Below, one piece after another: positions 1 to 8,271 of a stretch of DNA of 64,000 nt. Below the pieces are notes generated by a model, which made no database searches, had not been told where the DNA came from, and worked only from the letters and a program-made list of their open reading frames with translations. The stretch is from Sinobacterium norvegicum. Lineage in GTDB: Bacteria; Pseudomonadota; Gammaproteobacteria; Pseudomonadales; Sinobacteriaceae. Both the position numbers and the translations under genes were made by a program. Location: the NCBI RefSeq assembly GCF_923077115.1, contig NZ_CAKLPX010000001.1:1364001-1428000 (forward strand), in the 5' to 3' direction. Numbering within the stretch: the first letter of the stretch is position 1; each line of letters starts with the position of its first letter.

Positions 1-84
1 TTGACCAATAATCGATTGATTGATGCTGTCTTTTAACGCCTTAATCAAGTCTTGCGGGGGGGGTGTCATCGTTGTTGTCTCCAT
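1..84 (-). CDS. MoxR-like AAA ATPase, N-terminal fragment (runs off the left edge)
   Basis: The minus strand opens at an ATG at 84, with AGGAG 5-6 nt upstream, and stays open to base 1. The 28 visible residues end in a stretch reading SINQSIIGQ. That resembles the start of MoxR-type AAA+ ATPases, where an I(I/V)GQ segment precedes the Walker A loop. The eight-C run at 58-65 keeps the frame open only if it is read as eight bases. MoxR ATPases are chaperone-like and usually sit with DUF58/VWA genes, which would lie to the left. The catalytic motifs are outside the window, so this is a tentative call. Confidence 0.5.
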   Translation of the reverse strand, partial: METTTMTPPPQDLIKALKDSINQSIIGQ

Positions 85-100
85 CGAAACTCCTGTCAAT

Positions 101-125
101 ACCGGGTGGCGCTAAGCCACCCGGT
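101..125. terminator. Perfect 10-bp hairpin between sulfatase and MoxR-like gene
   Basis: ACCGGGTGGC-GCTAA-GCCACCCGGT is a perfect 10-bp stem with a 5-nt loop, 25 nt beyond the sulfatase stop. There is no T-run, so it could be an attenuator or mRNA-stabilising hairpin rather than a classical terminator. Confidence 0.55.
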
Positions 126-149
126 GTTGTTCATCCTCTAGTGCCGCAA

Positions 150-1676
150 TTAGCTGGCGTCTGGACGGTAGGGCATTTGCTTCATTACCCTTTCAAGGTT
201 GAACGAGGTTGGTGTTTGACGCAGCGGGAATTCCTGGAAGGTTTTTAGTAGTTCTGCCACCTCAACCTGTACTGGAATAAAGTAAAACATCCGCTCACCA
301 AACCAACGTAGATACATCATCGAGTGCTCGGGGGCTTCCTCGTAAGGATCGGAGCGCAGGTCGACGATCTGAGGCCAGGTTGAGGCCAGGCGCGGAGCAA
401 ACCAAGAGTCCTCGGTGGGCTGGATAAACGTAGTCTTGATCTTACCAACACGGACCGCCTCTAAATTACCGGTCTCGGCAAAATAGAAGATCTCGTTACG
501 CGGGGTATCCTCGTTGGTAAACCAGGACTCACTGTGATCATAGCCATCGATATAGACATCATGCTTGGTCTTGAAATTCTTCTGCACTTCTTTTTCACCG
601 GCAATGGTTGCCAGCGTGGTAAAGATATCCTCGTGTGATTGAATGCCATTGTTGACTTTGCCCGCCGGTATCTTACCCGGCCAACTGACCATAAAGGGCA
701 CCCGCACACCACCCTCGGTGGTCAGGCCTTTCTCGCCCTTAAACGGGGTGTTGCCGCCATCGGGCCAGGACATTTTCTCGGCGCCATTATCGGTGGTAAA
801 GATGACAATGGTATTCTCTCTCTGGCCAGTGCTTTCCAGGGTGTCCAGCAACTCACCCACATAGTGATCCAGCTCTGCCATACCATCGGCATAGAGACCA
901 TAGCCTGTTTTACCAGCCCACTCCTCGCTCAGGTGAGTCCACACATGCATTCTCGAGGGGTTATACCAGAGGAAGAAGGGCTCATCGGTTTTCGCCTGCT
1001 CTTCGATATAGTCGACAGCCATATCGGTCAGCTCTCGGTCGATGGTCTCCATCCGCTTCTTGGTCAGCGGTCCATCCGAGCCGGTCGGGCCATCGGCAGT
1101 ACCTGTTACCATACCTCTGGGGCCAAAGCGCTCAGCAAAGGCCGGGTCTTTTGGGTAGTCCTCATTCTCTGGCTCTTCCTCGGCATTGAGGTGGTAGAGG
1201 TTGCCGTAGAAATTATCGAAGCCTCGGCGATGCGGCAGCATATGCTCCTGATCCCCCAGGTGGTTTTTACCCAGTTGATTAGTCATATAACCGTGGTCTT
1301 TGAGCACCTCGGCCAGAGTTGGGTCAGACGGAGAAAGCCCCACTGGCGAGCCCGGCAGACCGACATTGAGCAGACCGGTACGAATCGGCAACTGACCGGT
1401 TAAAAAGGCCGCCCGCCCTGCAGTTGAACTGGGCTGACCATAGTGATCAGTAAACAGCATACCGTCCTCGGCAATGCGATCAATATTCGGCGTTTTGTAG
1501 CCCATCATGCCCATGTTATAGGCCGAGGTGTTTGACCAGCCAATATCATCGGCCATAATCACCACAATATTGGGCTTCTCACTGGCGGTGCTGGCCATCG
1601 CTGGCGCAGCCAACGCCGTCGCGGCGGTGGCGCCGACGACAGCCTGGCAAATTAATTTTTCAGAAAACTTTGTCAT
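150..1676 (-). CDS. Secreted Ser-type sulfatase (arylsulfatase family)
   Basis: This is a sulfatase that hydrolyses sulfate esters. The chosen ATG at 1676 has GGAGA 6 nt upstream and gives a clear signal peptide ending near APAMA. An ATG further up at 1703 would add nine residues ahead of it. The metal-binding ADD motif is at residues 42-44. The active-site signature S-T-A-G-R begins at Ser84, so the formylglycine precursor is Ser, not Cys (S-x-A-x-R). Ser-type sulfatases need a radical-SAM maturase, and one is encoded nearby (2848-4071). The FTTDNG motif further on supplies more metal ligands. The substrate cannot be read from the sequence. A divergent LysR gene and a shared palindrome suggest inducible expression. 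Confidence 0.9.
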   Translation of the reverse strand: MTKFSEKLICQAVVGATAATALAAPAMASTASEKPNIVVIMADDIGWSNTSAYNMGMMGYKTPNIDRIAEDGMLFTDHYGQPSSTAGRAAFLTGQLPIRTGLLNVGLPGSPVGLSPSDPTLAEVLKDHGYMTNQLGKNHLGDQEHMLPHRRGFDNFYGNLYHLNAEEEPENEDYPKDPAFAERFGPRGMVTGTADGPTGSDGPLTKKRMETIDRELTDMAVDYIEEQAKTDEPFFLWYNPSRMHVWTHLSEEWAGKTGYGLYADGMAELDHYVGELLDTLESTGQRENTIVIFTTDNGAEKMSWPDGGNTPFKGEKGLTTEGGVRVPFMVSWPGKIPAGKVNNGIQSHEDIFTTLATIAGEKEVQKNFKTKHDVYIDGYDHSESWFTNEDTPRNEIFYFAETGNLEAVRVGKIKTTFIQPTEDSWFAPRLASTWPQIVDLRSDPYEEAPEHSMMYLRWFGERMFYFIPVQVEVAELLKTFQEFPLRQTPTSFNLERVMKQMPYRPDAS

Positions 1677-1710
1677 AGACTTCTCCACTGGGGGAATGGG
1701 CAATAAGTAT

Positions 1711-1728
1711 CAATTCACGGACGAATTG
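1711..1728. promoter_or_regulatory. Inverted repeat CAATTC-N6-GAATTG in the sulfatase leader
   Basis: This perfect 6+6 inverted repeat lies 35-52 bases upstream of the sulfatase start, in the divergent intergenic region. It may be a second regulator half-site pair. Its role is unproven. Confidence 0.35.
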
Positions 1729-1773
1729 TAAGCTGACAAAATATTTTTTATATAAAGCTAAACCATGTTCTAA

Positions 1774-1790
1774 TATTGATTTGATCAATA
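1774..1790. promoter_or_regulatory. LysR-type operator candidate, copy 1 (TATTGAT-TTG-ATCAATA)
   Basis: A perfect 7+7 palindrome with a 3-nt spacer, containing the T-N11-A form of LysR boxes, 16 bp upstream of the lysR start and in the divergent region shared with the sulfatase. The same palindrome recurs upstream of the maturase gene (2712-2728). Confidence 0.6.
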
Positions 1791-1806
1791 CTAAAAAGGG
1801 GTAGGC

Positions 1807-2706
1807 ATGGCTCAGGACAAACACGTCGATTTAAATCTTCTTCGGGTCTTTATGACAGTTTGCCGCACCGGCTCTATTACCCTGGCCGCCGAGGAACTCA
1901 ACCTCAACCAATCCTCAGTCAGCAATGCGATTACTCGCTTCAAAAATGTCGTCGGCGAGCCGCTTTTTCTCCGCGCCGGCAGAGGCGTTGAGCCCACCTC
2001 GTTTGCTCAGAACTTATTTAAGGAGCTGGAGCAGTCGATGGACACCATTAATCAGCTGCTGACCACCGGGAGTTTTGACCCTATACAGACTCGGAGGGAG
2101 TTTAAGGTGGTGGCCAGCGACTTTGTTATTCAACAGTTGTTACAGCCGCTGCAAGAATTACTGCAGCCACTGTCTGTGACTGTTGTGTTCAAGGAGTTTC
2201 AAGGGGGGGAGCAGCAAACTGATGATATTTTATCGCTGGAGAAGGCCGACTTGGTTATCGATATGAAGCCCAAGCTGGACTCGGGTTGGCACAGCCAAAA
2301 ACTGATCAGCGAAAGCATTGTCGTCATTGCCCGGCACAATCACCCTCGGCTGAAAAAAGGCTTAAGCCTACAGGCATACCTATCAGAGCAACATGTTTTC
2401 TATCGCCTGCGCGAGAGCAATACCACAGTAATGGAGCAGGTGCTCAATGCGCGATTCCCCAAGCGCAATATGCTCAGCGAACACTCCTCCTGCCTGAGTA
2501 TGTTTGCCACAGTGAAGAAAACCGATGCGGTGGGCTTGACCCTGACCAGCTATGCCGAGGAGTTTGCGCCACTGTTTGATCTACAGGTGTTGGAGCCGCC
2601 TTTTACCACCAAGCCCTTTGAATTTTATATGATTTGGCATAAAAAGTTCACCAACAACCCGGCCCATCAATGGCTGAGAGAGTCGATAGTATCGGTGGTT
2701 GACTAG
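1807..2706 (+). CDS. LysR-family transcriptional regulator of the sulfatase locus
   Basis: A 299-residue LysR regulator. The N-terminal winged HTH spans about residues 8-66 and contains the typical SITLAAEELNLNQSSVS helix pair. A substrate-binding domain follows. It is transcribed divergently from the sulfatase and sits directly upstream of the sulfatase maturase. The 17-bp palindromes before its own start and before the maturase are plausible targets, giving autoregulation plus control of both enzymes. The effector is unknown; a sulfated organic compound is an inference from the neighbours. Confidence 0.85.
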   Translation: MAQDKHVDLNLLRVFMTVCRTGSITLAAEELNLNQSSVSNAITRFKNVVGEPLFLRAGRGVEPTSFAQNLFKELEQSMDTINQLLTTGSFDPIQTRREFKVVASDFVIQQLLQPLQELLQPLSVTVVFKEFQGGEQQTDDILSLEKADLVIDMKPKLDSGWHSQKLISESIVVIARHNHPRLKKGLSLQAYLSEQHVFYRLRESNTTVMEQVLNARFPKRNMLSEHSSCLSMFATVKKTDAVGLTLTSYAEEFAPLFDLQVLEPPFTTKPFEFYMIWHKKFTNNPAHQWLRESIVSVVD

Positions 2707-2711
2707 GCTGG

Positions 2712-2728
2712 TATTGATTTAATCAATA
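2712..2728. promoter_or_regulatory. LysR-type operator candidate, copy 2 (TATTGAT-TTA-ATCAATA)
   Basis: The same palindrome as at 1774-1790 with one base changed in the spacer. It lies 120 bp upstream of the maturase start and just after the lysR stop codon. Two copies flanking one regulator gene support a shared regulon. Confidence 0.6.
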
Positions 2729-2847
2729 TCGCAACGCCTGCCAGCCCTGTATTTTAACACTGCCCCCTCTCATATACTCGCTGCCTCTATTATTGCCGTC
2801 GACCAACTTCAACCGCCGGCGGGCGACTAATTCAAAGGAGTGTTGCG

Positions 2848-4071
2848 ATGACCAGCCAATCAGCCCATCCCTTCCATCTACTGATTAAGCCAGTGGGTGC
2901 AAAGTGTAATCTCGATTGCCATTACTGTTATTACCTGCGCAAGCAAGAGCGCTACCAAGATGGCGCCACCATGCAGATGAGCGAGCAAATGCTGGAGTCA
3001 TATATTGCCGGCTATATCGCCGCACAACCGGACGACTGCCAACAGCTGGACTTCAGCTGGCAGGGCGGTGAACCGGCACTCAGAGGCTTGCCGTTTTATC
3101 AGAAAGCTGTTGAGTTACAACAGCACTATGGCCGCGATAAGATGAAGATTACCAACACCTTTCAGACCAACGGCACCTTAATCAATGAAAAATGGGCGGC
3201 GTTTTTTCAGCGGCATCAATTCTTGGTCGGCATCAGTATCGATGGCGATGAACTCAATCACGGCCACGGCCGCCCCACTCTCAAGGGGGAAAATAGTTTT
3301 GACAAGGTCATCCGTGGCCTCGAGCTGCTAAAACAGTATCAGGTCAGCTTTAACACTCTGACAGTGGTGCACAGCGACAACGCCGATCAGGGCAGGCAGA
3401 CCTATCAGACCCTGAAAGACTTAGGTTCCACCGTTATTCAATTTCAACCCTGTGTCGAACACCCTGATGATCAGCGGTCGGATAAAGACTGGTCACTCAG
3501 CGCCGATCAATGGGGGAGTTTTCTCTGCGACGTGTTCGACGAATGGAAGGAAAACGATGTTGGCAAAGTCCATATTCAGTTTTTTGAAAACACCCTATCA
3601 ATACTCGCCGGCCAACCCAGTCAGATGTGCTTCCACAGCGAGTTTTGCGGCCAGCAGTTAATGTTGGAGCACGATGGCAGCATCTATTCCTGCGATCATT
3701 TCAGCTATGATGATTACCGTGTCGGCGATATTGACGGCGACGACTTAGGGCTTATTGCCAGCTCCGAGCGACAGCGTAAATTTGGCACCGACAAATGGGC
3801 ATCGCTGCCGCAGCAGTGCAAACGCTGTCACTTCAGGCCTTTTTGTAATGGTGGCTGTCCCAAGGATAGAACAGCGGTCAGCGTTGACTTAGAGAACGGC
3901 CTGAACCGACTATGTGCCGGTTATAAGCAGTTTTTCATCCATGCCATGCCCACGCTAGGCGCCATTTTAGAAACGGTACAACAGGGTTACCCTGCCAACC
4001 TTTATAGTGTGATCAGTCGTTTGAAAAAAACCTCACAACCTGGCGGCAATAGCCCTCATCGTATTGCCTAA
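2848..4071 (+). CDS. Anaerobic sulfatase-maturating enzyme (radical SAM/SPASM)
   Basis: This enzyme oxidises the sulfatase active-site Ser or Cys to formylglycine using S-adenosylmethionine. The radical-SAM cluster is C20-x3-C24-x2-C27 (CNLDCHYC). The SPASM region carries C261, C267, C282, C324, C327, C333, C337 and C356. That spacing closely follows the characterised anSME enzymes, and Asp283 right after C282 fits the proposed general base. Length (407 aa) is slightly above the usual ~370 because of a C-terminal tail. An AAAGGAG ribosome site precedes the start. It pairs with the Ser-type sulfatase at 150-1676. Confidence 0.93.
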   Translation: MTSQSAHPFHLLIKPVGAKCNLDCHYCYYLRKQERYQDGATMQMSEQMLESYIAGYIAAQPDDCQQLDFSWQGGEPALRGLPFYQKAVELQQHYGRDKMKITNTFQTNGTLINEKWAAFFQRHQFLVGISIDGDELNHGHGRPTLKGENSFDKVIRGLELLKQYQVSFNTLTVVHSDNADQGRQTYQTLKDLGSTVIQFQPCVEHPDDQRSDKDWSLSADQWGSFLCDVFDEWKENDVGKVHIQFFENTLSILAGQPSQMCFHSEFCGQQLMLEHDGSIYSCDHFSYDDYRVGDIDGDDLGLIASSERQRKFGTDKWASLPQQCKRCHFRPFCNGGCPKDRTAVSVDLENGLNRLCAGYKQFFIHAMPTLGAILETVQQGYPANLYSVISRLKKTSQPGGNSPHRIA

Positions 4072-4238
4072 GCCGTTTATGCACAATGCTGGATCGGTCA
4101 TGCTGCCGGTCTGTATTCTTCATCCGCAACAGATGACACGCCGGCGAAGAAATAACTAATGCGCTCAGCGGCAGATTCCGCTTTAATAGTAACTTGATGA
4201 AATACAACGATGTATTCACATTCAGCAAGGAGCTAATC

Positions 4239-4553
4239 GTGTTAATCAGTAATATTGAAATTATCCCCGGTAAGAAAATCACCCAACACCTCGGCATGGT
4301 TCAGGGCAATACCGTGCGCGCCAAACACGCTGGCCGCGATATTATGGCCGGGTTGAAAAACATCTTCGGTGGCGAACTCAAAGGTTATACCGAGCTACTC
4401 ACCGAGGCCCGTGAAGAGGCCATGGACCGAATGAAGCAGCAGGCGGAGGCCGTTGGCGCTAACGCCGTTATCAATGTGCGCTTCTCTACCTCCTCGGTCA
4501 CCGCCGGTGCCGCCGAGCTTTTCGCCTATGGTACTGCGGTTATTCTGGAGTAA
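4239..4553 (+). CDS. YbjQ/UPF0145 family protein (putative heavy-metal-binding domain)
   Basis: This 104-residue protein matches the YbjQ/UPF0145 pattern: an early IIPGKKI-type strand, then GxVxGN, a RDIMAGLKNIFGG segment, a helix with AREEAMDRM, and a final AYGTAV strand. I chose the GTG start at 4239 because AAGGAG lies 6 nt before it. A TTG/ATG pair at 4194/4197 would add 15 residues without a good ribosome site. It is the first gene of a three-gene operon with a second YbjQ-like protein and an M48 protease. Family members are predicted to form ring-like pentamers. The function is not known. Confidence 0.85.
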   Translation: MLISNIEIIPGKKITQHLGMVQGNTVRAKHAGRDIMAGLKNIFGGELKGYTELLTEAREEAMDRMKQQAEAVGANAVINVRFSTSSVTAGAAELFAYGTAVILE

Positions 4554-4556
4554 GCC

Positions 4557-5012
4557 ATGTTTGATCTTTATGTCTTTCTCGGTCTGTTGACCCTGGGCTA
4601 TGTCTTTGGCCGCATTGCCGAGAAACGCCATTTTAAGTCGATTATCGAACGCGAAGAACAGTATCGCGAGTTACTGGTCTTCAGCGAACGTCTGCCGCCA
4701 CCAGGTATTGGCCGCGTCGACAGCTGCTTTGTCGGCGGTAATGTGGTGGTTTCCATCGATTATTTTAAACGTATAGCCGCCAGTCTACGAGGCTTGATAG
4801 GAGGCCGTGTTGGCGCCTTTGAAACACTGGTCGAACGCGCTCGCCGCGAGGCCATCTTACGAATGAAAGAACAGGCGCTGCAGCAGGGAGCGACAAAAAT
4901 TATTAACGTCAAACTCGAAACTGCCTCGATTACCAAAGGCCGTAAACAGAAAATTGGCTGCGTCGAAGTTTACGCCTATGGCACGGCGTTGATACCGGTA
5001 AAGACACGGTGA
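4557..5012 (+). CDS. Membrane-anchored YbjQ-like protein
   Basis: It begins 3 nt after the upstream YbjQ stop. A hydrophobic N-terminal segment (about residues 4-18) is followed by a charged linker and then a YbjQ domain with a RIAASLRGLIGGRVGAFE segment, AREAxxRMKEQA-type helix and AYGTAL ending. The core is recognisably related to the preceding gene, so the pair probably arose by duplication, with this copy gaining a membrane anchor. Its stop overlaps the M48 protease start (GTGA), indicating translational coupling. Confidence 0.8.
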   Translation: MFDLYVFLGLLTLGYVFGRIAEKRHFKSIIEREEQYRELLVFSERLPPPGIGRVDSCFVGGNVVVSIDYFKRIAASLRGLIGGRVGAFETLVERARREAILRMKEQALQQGATKIINVKLETASITKGRKQKIGCVEVYAYGTALIPVKTR

Positions 5013-5890
5013 AATATAGCAACCCAAAAATCCCTGAGGGCATTAACGTCTCTGACGAACACCCGTTAAAGGATTTTTTTGCCATGCTGGCGGCGGTGGC
5101 CCTGTTTGCCGTCGCCGTTATTTTCACCCTGGCAGTATTGGCCGAACAGTTGGTGCGATTCATCCCCTTCGAGGTGGAGCAATCATTGGCCGAGCGGTTT
5201 ATAAACAGTGAATTATCTGTCGACAACGGCGGCGATGAAGCACCACAACAACAGCAAATTGAAGACTACTTGCAACAGCTAGCTGATCAATTAAATAAGG
5301 CTGATAGCAGCCTATATTCCGACGACATCGATCGGCTGCCCATTACAGTTCACTATGTCGACAGCGATGAGATCAACGCCTTTGCCACCCTTGGCGGTCA
5401 TATATTAATTTTTCGCGGTTTACTCGAGCACATGCCTAACGAAAATGCTTTGGCGATGGTGCTAGGCCATGAGATTGCCCATATTCAACACCGCGATCCG
5501 ATTGTTGCCCTCGGCCGCGGCCTGACCATCGGTGTTGCCATGATGAGTATTGCCGGTATCGGCGATGGCGCGATGTCAGAACAACTGTTAAGCCATGTCG
5601 CCACCCTCAGTCATTTGAGTTTTAGTCGAGCCCACGAGCAAGAGGCGGATGACAGCGCCCTGCACACGCTGAGCCAATATTATGGTCACGTCGGCGCTGC
5701 AGACAGCCTATTTACCATTCTGCTCGAACAGCAAAATGGCAGTCAACCGCCGATATTTTTTAGCACTCATCCGCTGAACAAAGATCGCATTACTCGCATC
5801 CAGCAACACCCCGGTTACCGCTCCGACGCGACGCTGACACCGTTGCCTGATTGGTTGAATGCCGCGATCGAACCGCCTTCTGAGCGGTAA
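5009..5890 (+). CDS. M48-family zinc metalloprotease
   Basis: A 293-residue membrane-linked peptidase. There is one strong hydrophobic segment at about residues 23-50. The zinc motif HEIAH is at 154-158, and the downstream third ligand lies in the HEQEADD segment. It starts with GTG overlapping the stop of the preceding gene. M48 proteins with this layout (BepA/LoiP-like or Oma1-like) degrade damaged envelope or membrane proteins. The two YbjQ partners upstream may act as scaffold or cofactor proteins, which is inference from the coupled operon. Confidence 0.88.
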   Translation: MKYSNPKIPEGINVSDEHPLKDFFAMLAAVALFAVAVIFTLAVLAEQLVRFIPFEVEQSLAERFINSELSVDNGGDEAPQQQQIEDYLQQLADQLNKADSSLYSDDIDRLPITVHYVDSDEINAFATLGGHILIFRGLLEHMPNENALAMVLGHEIAHIQHRDPIVALGRGLTIGVAMMSIAGIGDGAMSEQLLSHVATLSHLSFSRAHEQEADDSALHTLSQYYGHVGAADSLFTILLEQQNGSQPPIFFSTHPLNKDRITRIQQHPGYRSDATLTPLPDWLNAAIEPPSER

Positions 5891-5906
5891 CAAACCGGCT
5901 TGCGGG

Positions 5907-6707
5907 CTAGGCGATTTTGGTCATCAGTTTCTGAATGCCCACCGGGAACCAGCGTTTGAGCAAATCCAGCAAAATTGAATCCTTGCCGACACGAATACGT
6001 ATCGATTTTTTCTCAATCGCGGTAATAATACGCTCGGCAACATGCTCCGGTGTGACACCAATTTTCTGCGCCAAACGATAATTTCGCTGGGCTGCAGCGA
6101 CATCATCCGACTGTTTTAGCGTCGCCTGTATCATATCGGTTTTAACCGCTCCCGGGTGTACTGTGGTTACGCCAACATTCTCTTTCTTTAGCTCCACCCA
6201 CAGGGCTTCCGACAACATTCTAACCGCCGATTTTGTCGCACAGTATGAGGTTTGACCGGGCAGCCCTAACATACCCGCCATGCTCGACATATTGACAATA
6301 TGACCATCCCCCGACTGCTTGAGCAACGGTAAGAAGTAGTGGCAACCATACAGCACGCCCCACCAGTTAATACCGACAATACGCTCCCAGTCCTCGATGG
6401 TATGGGTGGCAAAACTCTTTTGATAGGTAATACCGGCATTGTTCACTAACAGATCCACGCGCTGATGTTCTGCCGTCACCGCCGCCGGCAAGGCCGCCAT
6501 CTGAGCCTTATCACTGATATCGGTAACATGCTGACTCAGCCTCACACCGGTGCCGGCACAGGCCTCAGCGGTGGCTACCAGCGCATCGGCACTGATATCG
6601 ACCAGCGCCAAGTGCATCCCGCGCTGTGCCAGGGCGATACATAGCGAGCGGCCAACACCGCCACCGGCGCCGGTGACGACTGCCACTTTGTTATTAAAAT
6701 CTTTCAT
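5907..6707 (-). CDS. SDR-family NAD(P)-dependent oxidoreductase
   Basis: A classical short-chain dehydrogenase/reductase of 266 residues. The Rossmann loop TGAGGGVG is at 12-19, NNAG at 89-92, and the catalytic Ser-Tyr-Lys are near S142, Y155 and K159 (YxxxK). The start at 6707 is chosen because GGAG sits 8 nt upstream; an ATG at 6719 overlaps that ribosome site. The substrate is unknown. A perfect inverted repeat at 6797-6821 lies about 90 bp upstream and is a candidate operator. The gene is convergent with the M48 operon (16-bp gap). Confidence 0.88.
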   Translation of the reverse strand: MKDFNNKVAVVTGAGGGVGRSLCIALAQRGMHLALVDISADALVATAEACAGTGVRLSQHVTDISDKAQMAALPAAVTAEHQRVDLLVNNAGITYQKSFATHTIEDWERIVGINWWGVLYGCHYFLPLLKQSGDGHIVNMSSMAGMLGLPGQTSYCATKSAVRMLSEALWVELKKENVGVTTVHPGAVKTDMIQATLKQSDDVAAAQRNYRLAQKIGVTPEHVAERIITAIEKKSIRIRVGKDSILLDLLKRWFPVGIQKLMTKIA

Positions 6708-6796
6708 TATTTTCTCCAAGGAGTTGCAGCGCAGCCCTGGGCCAGCAGTCAGTGTCTACTCAGCGCTTAGGTGTGTTGTTGTGATATGGGCCACCA

Positions 6797-6821
6797 ACTT
6801 ATGTAACAATGCTACATAAGT
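6797..6821. promoter_or_regulatory. Perfect inverted repeat ACTTATGTA-N7-TACATAAGT
   Basis: Nine-base arms with a 7-nt spacer, in the divergent region between the SDR gene and the YecH-like gene. The shape is typical of a dimeric repressor site (TetR-like). No TetR gene is adjacent. Confidence 0.5.
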
Positions 6822-6964
6822 CAAACTTTTTGGCTCAGAAAGACACCTCAACTCACCCCAGGCAACCAGGCAGTCTCTATTGAGCGTATGGATTAATACG
6901 CATATCGTAGGCGGGTAATACCCCCTACTATGGCCATCTAATTCCGATGATTGAGGCCAGCACT

Positions 6965-7207
6965 ATGAGCGAGTCACACCACGTCCATAATGTATTAAAT
7001 ATGATGATCGACAGCGGTGAGGAGTATACTAACGACTCGCTTCTAGCGGATGTGGCACAACGCTTTGGTGGCGATGCCGTGTTTCACTCCTGTAAAAAAC
7101 ACAATATGTCAGCGGCTGAAATGATTAGCTTTCTAGCAGGCCGCGACAAGTTTATAAGTACTGACAATGGCTTCAAGGCAGATGCCAAGAAAGTCTGCCA
7201 GCACTGA
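6965..7207 (+). CDS. YecH-family small protein (DUF2492)
   Basis: An 80-residue protein very close in pattern to E. coli YecH: HNVLNMMIDSGE, then YTNDSLLADV, RFGGDAVFHSC, AAEMISFLAGRDKF, and a C-terminal C-x-H. The conserved His/Cys residues suggest metal binding, but no activity is established. The start at 6965 matches family length; an upstream in-frame ATG at 6947 adds six residues. It is 11 bp upstream of the AraC gene, probably co-transcribed. Confidence 0.85.
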   Translation: MSESHHVHNVLNMMIDSGEEYTNDSLLADVAQRFGGDAVFHSCKKHNMSAAEMISFLAGRDKFISTDNGFKADAKKVCQH

Positions 7208-7218
7208 GTTTAATCAAG

Positions 7219-8271
7219 ATGGCGCGGAATAATCTATTGGCCGCCAATAGCGACCACCTTGTACCCCTGGCCACCACGGCTATCGCCAGTGAAATTATCC
7301 CGCTGCTACAGAAAAATGGCCACGATATTTACGCCATTGCTGAGTCGGCCAATTTCCCGCTGACCATTCTAGAATTTCAACACAGTCACTGCTCTGAGAA
7401 AACTTGGACCCAGTTACTCGCCGCCGTCAGCCTGCATAATGGCTCAGAAGGCGTTAAAACGATTTTGCAACAGCTCTGCCAAGAACTTTTGATACCGCGC
7501 TACTTGCCCGGTAGCGCCCAGCCTCTTCGCTCGGTCATCGACAAGGCCTTTGCCATCACTAATGCCTCCTCTGCTAACAGTAAAGTTGAGTGTCGCCATA
7601 TAGCCGGCAGAGTTTTTCTGGTTCAGGAAAGGCGGTATAACAGCGACTGCCAGCCACCGCATGCTGAGCAGGCCATTATTCAGTACATGACTGAGATTAT
7701 TTGTGTGCTGACACATCGCGATTGGCGACCGAGTCGTATTGCGCTGCAGTCGGCCTCAGTCACTGATGATTTCAGGCACTACTTTAGTCACTCGACGCTG
7801 TATCTAAAGCGCCGACTAACCGCCATCGACATCACCGATATCGACAACATTAGTAACGTCGAATTCCTCGGCGGAAGTACGGCTGACTGTCATCAATCGC
7901 ACCGTAGAGAGAGCTTTTCTGAAAATTTTAAATTGGTACTTAAGCCCTATATAAGCTCTGGTCGCCTAGCTATTGATGATGCAGCAAGACTGCTGGGTAT
8001 TGGTGCCAGAACTCTGCAGCGTCGACTGCGGTATGAGGGCACAAGTTATCGTAAAATCATCGATGACATTATGCTTGATCACATCATATTACTGATGAAA
8101 AACCCAAATAAAAGCCTGACTGAAATCGGTTTTATCATGGGCTATTCTGATCCGGCACATTTCTCCCGCGCCTTTAAAAAGATCACCGGGGTATCTCCTC
8201 GCTGCTATCGAAAAAATATCGCCAGTGGCAAGGAAAACACTAAATTACACGCTGCAACGACACCGCCTTAA
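7219..8271 (+). CDS. AraC-family regulator with arabinose_bd-type N-terminal domain
   Basis: A 350-residue regulator. Its N-terminal ~200 residues fit the OruR/ArgR-like (arabinose_bd) effector domain. The C-terminal ~100 residues hold the double HTH, with RLLGIGARTLQRRLRYEG and then IGFIMGYSDPAHFSRAFKKITG. It closely follows the YecH-like gene and overlaps the convergent zinc transporter by 32 bp at the 3' end. Its targets are unknown; the SDR gene across the divergent region is a candidate. Confidence 0.87.
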   Translation: MARNNLLAANSDHLVPLATTAIASEIIPLLQKNGHDIYAIAESANFPLTILEFQHSHCSEKTWTQLLAAVSLHNGSEGVKTILQQLCQELLIPRYLPGSAQPLRSVIDKAFAITNASSANSKVECRHIAGRVFLVQERRYNSDCQPPHAEQAIIQYMTEIICVLTHRDWRPSRIALQSASVTDDFRHYFSHSTLYLKRRLTAIDITDIDNISNVEFLGGSTADCHQSHRRESFSENFKLVLKPYISSGRLAIDDAARLLGIGARTLQRRLRYEGTSYRKIIDDIMLDHIILLMKNPNKSLTEIGFIMGYSDPAHFSRAFKKITGVSPRCYRKNIASGKENTKLHAATTPP

